DNA from: Perkinsus olseni
Lineage: Eukaryota > Perkinsozoa > Perkinsida
Length of the DNA: 32,754 nucleotides
NCBI GenBank assembly: GCA_013115125.1
Contig: JABANN010000398.1
Span: 1 to 32,754 of the forward strand
Direction: 5' to 3'
The notes under the pieces are model-generated. The model had not been told where the DNA came from and ran no database searches. It worked only from the letters and a program-made list of their open reading frames with translations. Shown here piece after piece: positions 30,447-32,754 of the stretch (position 1 is its first letter; each line of letters opens with the position of its first letter). The position numbers and the translations under genes were made by a program.

Positions 30447-32314
30447 CTACTGTGAAGAAGCAGCAGCCAACAGTAGGGACCATTTGCCAACCCACCTCGC
30501 CACGAGAGCTTCCCGAAGTCTCTCAACAACACGTGGATGGCCAAGCATCCCGCCATAGATGGCGTCTCGATAATCATGAACTCTAACAAGAAGGTTATCG
30601 TCCAGTTTACTCGTTTCCTCTGAATCATTAGCATCTTTCTCCGTGTATCTACCCACCGTCAACCTAAGATATGCCGGCGCAGAGCAGGGGTCTCCCACAC
30701 GAACTCTCCATCAGGTGTGTGGAACGCTGCCAAGAATGGATGCTCCAGGGCTTCCTCTGCCGTTATACGGAAGTCGGGGTTGAACTGAGGAGCCGACTAA
30801 CACCCAGCGGCAGGGCCCAAACAGTGTGCACACCTGCAGCATGAGGTCGATGAGGTCGAGGCTCTCAACGTTGCCCTGTGGTATTATTGAGGGAACGTGA
30901 ACGGTACTGTACTGCTGCGGCAGACCTTGGAGTAGATTTTCTCCATATGTTGTCTTCATATCTTCCCACAATCATTCGTGAGTCGACGAAGTGCATTTCT
31001 CCTACTGCTGAGTATCATCATACTGGGCATCCCAGTAAACTCTAGGATCATCCACAGCTGTTCCAGTACCGAGGTGCCTGCTCGATAGAGAGTTCACAAG
31101 GCACACCGCGAGGGTCTTCTACCAGGGAATAAAGGGTGACCAGTGAGGACTTCTGCCGTGACGCAACCGCATGCCCAAATATCCACACCCTTGCCGTAAC
31201 TATACATAACGCTGTGAGCCTCGTAGAGGCTGCACGCAGGCGTTGATCCAAGACCAAGCTGAATATGAGTGGGCGTTACTTCTCTGCCTTCAGGAGCTGC
31301 TCTGGTGCCCTGTACCATCGACTGGATACATAGTCAGTCATGCTCAAGTAATCTCCCTCCTCATCCAATGACTTTACATCTTCTATCGACATACCTGAGC
31401 GCTACGACAGGTATGAAGGCACTGTTCGTTGTCGACCTGGACCGCCCTGGCGGAGCACTGATGTCCCCACCTCTGGGCAGGGGCTGGATAGCCGGGTCGA
31501 AGTCGAGTGGCAGAACATACCGAGCCAGACCAAAGTCGCATAACCTCAACTCACCTACACGTGCCACTTGGTATAGACGGGGAAGCACGATAGAGTAGCT
31601 CACACTTAGCGTTGATGAGGATGTTCTGGGGCTTCACGTCTCGGTGGACGACGTGCGCTGAGTGGACGTATTTAATGGCTCTCAGTAGTTGCCAAGTCAC
31701 ATACGTCTTGTGTAACGGGGACAGGGACCCTACGAGAAGGGCAGAGTATACCCCAGACCACACAGGATCCCCCTCACCAGCCTTAATAGTCGAGGCGAGG
31801 TCTGTGTCTACATACTCCGTAACAAGGTAGACATCTCTATCCAGTGTCGAGGGACTCGGTATAACCTACAGCCTTCCATCTAATACAACTGCCCTTGGGT
31901 AGCCTCTAATATCGTCCCCCCACGAGGAGGGTCCGGGAACGGAGGTGCTTTCACGTCATATCGTCTCGTACGTCCAGCAAAGTAACTATGTTCGGGTGCT
32001 CACTGAGCTTGGCGAGGATCGTAACCTCTCTGTAAGTTCTCTGGGCGTCCTGAGGAAGTATCTTTGCCCGGGAGCAGGCTAGCTGGGGGCCCTACGAGAT
32101 CTGTCTGGAACGCGTTGAGTATTCTTTTGATGGCCACAGATCTTGACTTGGGCAATGCTCTCGCTGCAGGGACACTAAACAGGGTCCCTTCTTTCCGTCT
32201 GCAATGCCATACTATACCGTATAGCCCACGACCTATTTTCCGCACAACATCATACCTGAGTGCAATGCTCCCCCGGTGTGTGACAGACGAGGCCCCATTG
32301 CTTTGTTCCGACAT
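30447..32314 (-). CDS. ERK7/MAPK15-like MAP kinase with TDY motif, 11 exons
   Basis: Exons 32096-32314, 31972-32049, 31778-31865, 31604-31729, 31471-31554, 31280-31382, 31123-31229, 31006-31077, 30834-30961, 30699-30784 and 30447-30663 join in phase to 435 residues. Seen: glycine loop GRGLYGIVW (28-36), Lys63 in VAIKRI, AQRTYREVTIL with Glu81, HRDVKPQN (Asp159), CDFGLAR (Asp177), TDY (214-216), RWYRAPEQLL, GVDIWACGC and a C-terminal DDNLLVRVHDYRDAIY like the MAPK docking end. NAFQT.DAQRTYRE is typical of atypical ERK7/8 kinases, which act at the base of cilia. ERK7 normally has TEY; here it is TDY. The kinase also has about 20 extra residues between the glycine loop and the Lys. One intron (30664-30698) is only 35 nt. 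The initiator ATG touches a minisatellite. Confidence 0.93.
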
Positions 32315-32754
32315 TATGGCGATACTATGGTGACACTACGGCGATACTTTGCCAACACCATCCCGACACTACGGTATGATGGGTGCCTGCTCAAGTATAG
32401 CATGTCTTCTTATCCGACACTATGGTAGCACTATGTTGACACTACGGTGGCATTACGCCGATACTACGGCGATACTATGGTGACACTATGATGATACTAT
32501 GATGACACTATGGCGATACTAGGGTGACACTATGAAGATACTATGATGACACTATGGCGGTACTATGGTCACAGTATGGCGGTACTATGCCGACACTATG
32601 CCGATACTATGGTGACACTATGAAGATACTATGGTGACACCATGGCGGTACTATGATGATACTATGATGACACTATGGCGGTACTATGGTGACACTATGA
32701 AGATACTATGGTGACACTATGAAGATACTATGGTGACACTATGAAGATACTATG
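32315..32754. repeat. 11-bp minisatellite, running off the window
   Basis: From the kinase start codon to the window end the sequence is built of 11-nt units close to GTGACACTATG and AAGATACTATG, with variants such as GGCGGTACTATG. Toward the end they alternate as a regular 22-nt pair. The units are most degenerate near the gene (a unique stretch lies at about 32365-32410) and most uniform at the end. The array occupies the region where the kinase 5' UTR and promoter should be. Confidence 0.92.

Noticed and set aside
1-32754. CRISPR arrays, retroelements, DNA transposons
   Set aside because: No spaced identical repeats, no reverse transcriptase, integrase or transposase motifs, and no terminal repeats with target-site duplications were seen by eye.

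Overview
The window looks like nuclear DNA of an intron-rich, flagellated protist. Protein-coding frames are cut by very short GT-AG introns, mostly 35-120 nt, with standard stop codons. Two genes belong to the cilium (IFT46 and an ERK7/MAPK15-type kinase). Intron size, base composition and the mix of secreted and ciliary genes would fit a perkinsozoan such as Perkinsus, but that is inference. All gene models were built by eye, joining exons where splice sites, reading phase and family homology agree.

Layout. (1) 557-2123, + strand: a four-exon DUF4833-like gene, then a small protein with a mitochondrial-type presequence. (2) 2830-4381, - strand: a gene with two PB1-like repeats, followed by a truncated copy that ends 8 nt from a 47-nt near-perfect palindrome. 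A second truncated copy lies at 7225-7377. (3) 4687-16028, - strand: a tandem array of three ten-exon GH27 genes. Their active-site residues (Ser and Ala in the SCSWPAY motif) are those of alpha-N-acetylgalactosaminidase rather than alpha-galactosidase. Genes 2 and 3 sit in a duplicated unit of about 2.8 kb. Genes 1 and 2 share a 224-nt identical tract that includes an intron, which suggests gene conversion. (4) 16602-19352, - strand: IFT46. (5) 20498-20731, + strand: a probable last exon of a GH18-like protein. (6) 21559-23529, - strand: a diverged fourth GH27 copy with an in-frame TGA, probably a pseudogene. (7) 23944-25357, - strand: a low-complexity acidic protein and a small secreted protein. 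(8) 26710-29190, - strand: a glycerophosphodiester phosphodiesterase. (9) 30447-32314, - strand: the MAPK15-like kinase with a TDY activation motif. An 11-bp minisatellite starts at its initiator ATG and runs off the window.

The GH27 array and the GH18-like exon suggest secreted glycan breakdown, possibly of host or mucus glycans. IFT46 and the kinase point to a flagellated stage. I recognised no mobile element, tRNA, rRNA or CRISPR array. The long gene-poor stretches hold mainly repeats and hairpins.
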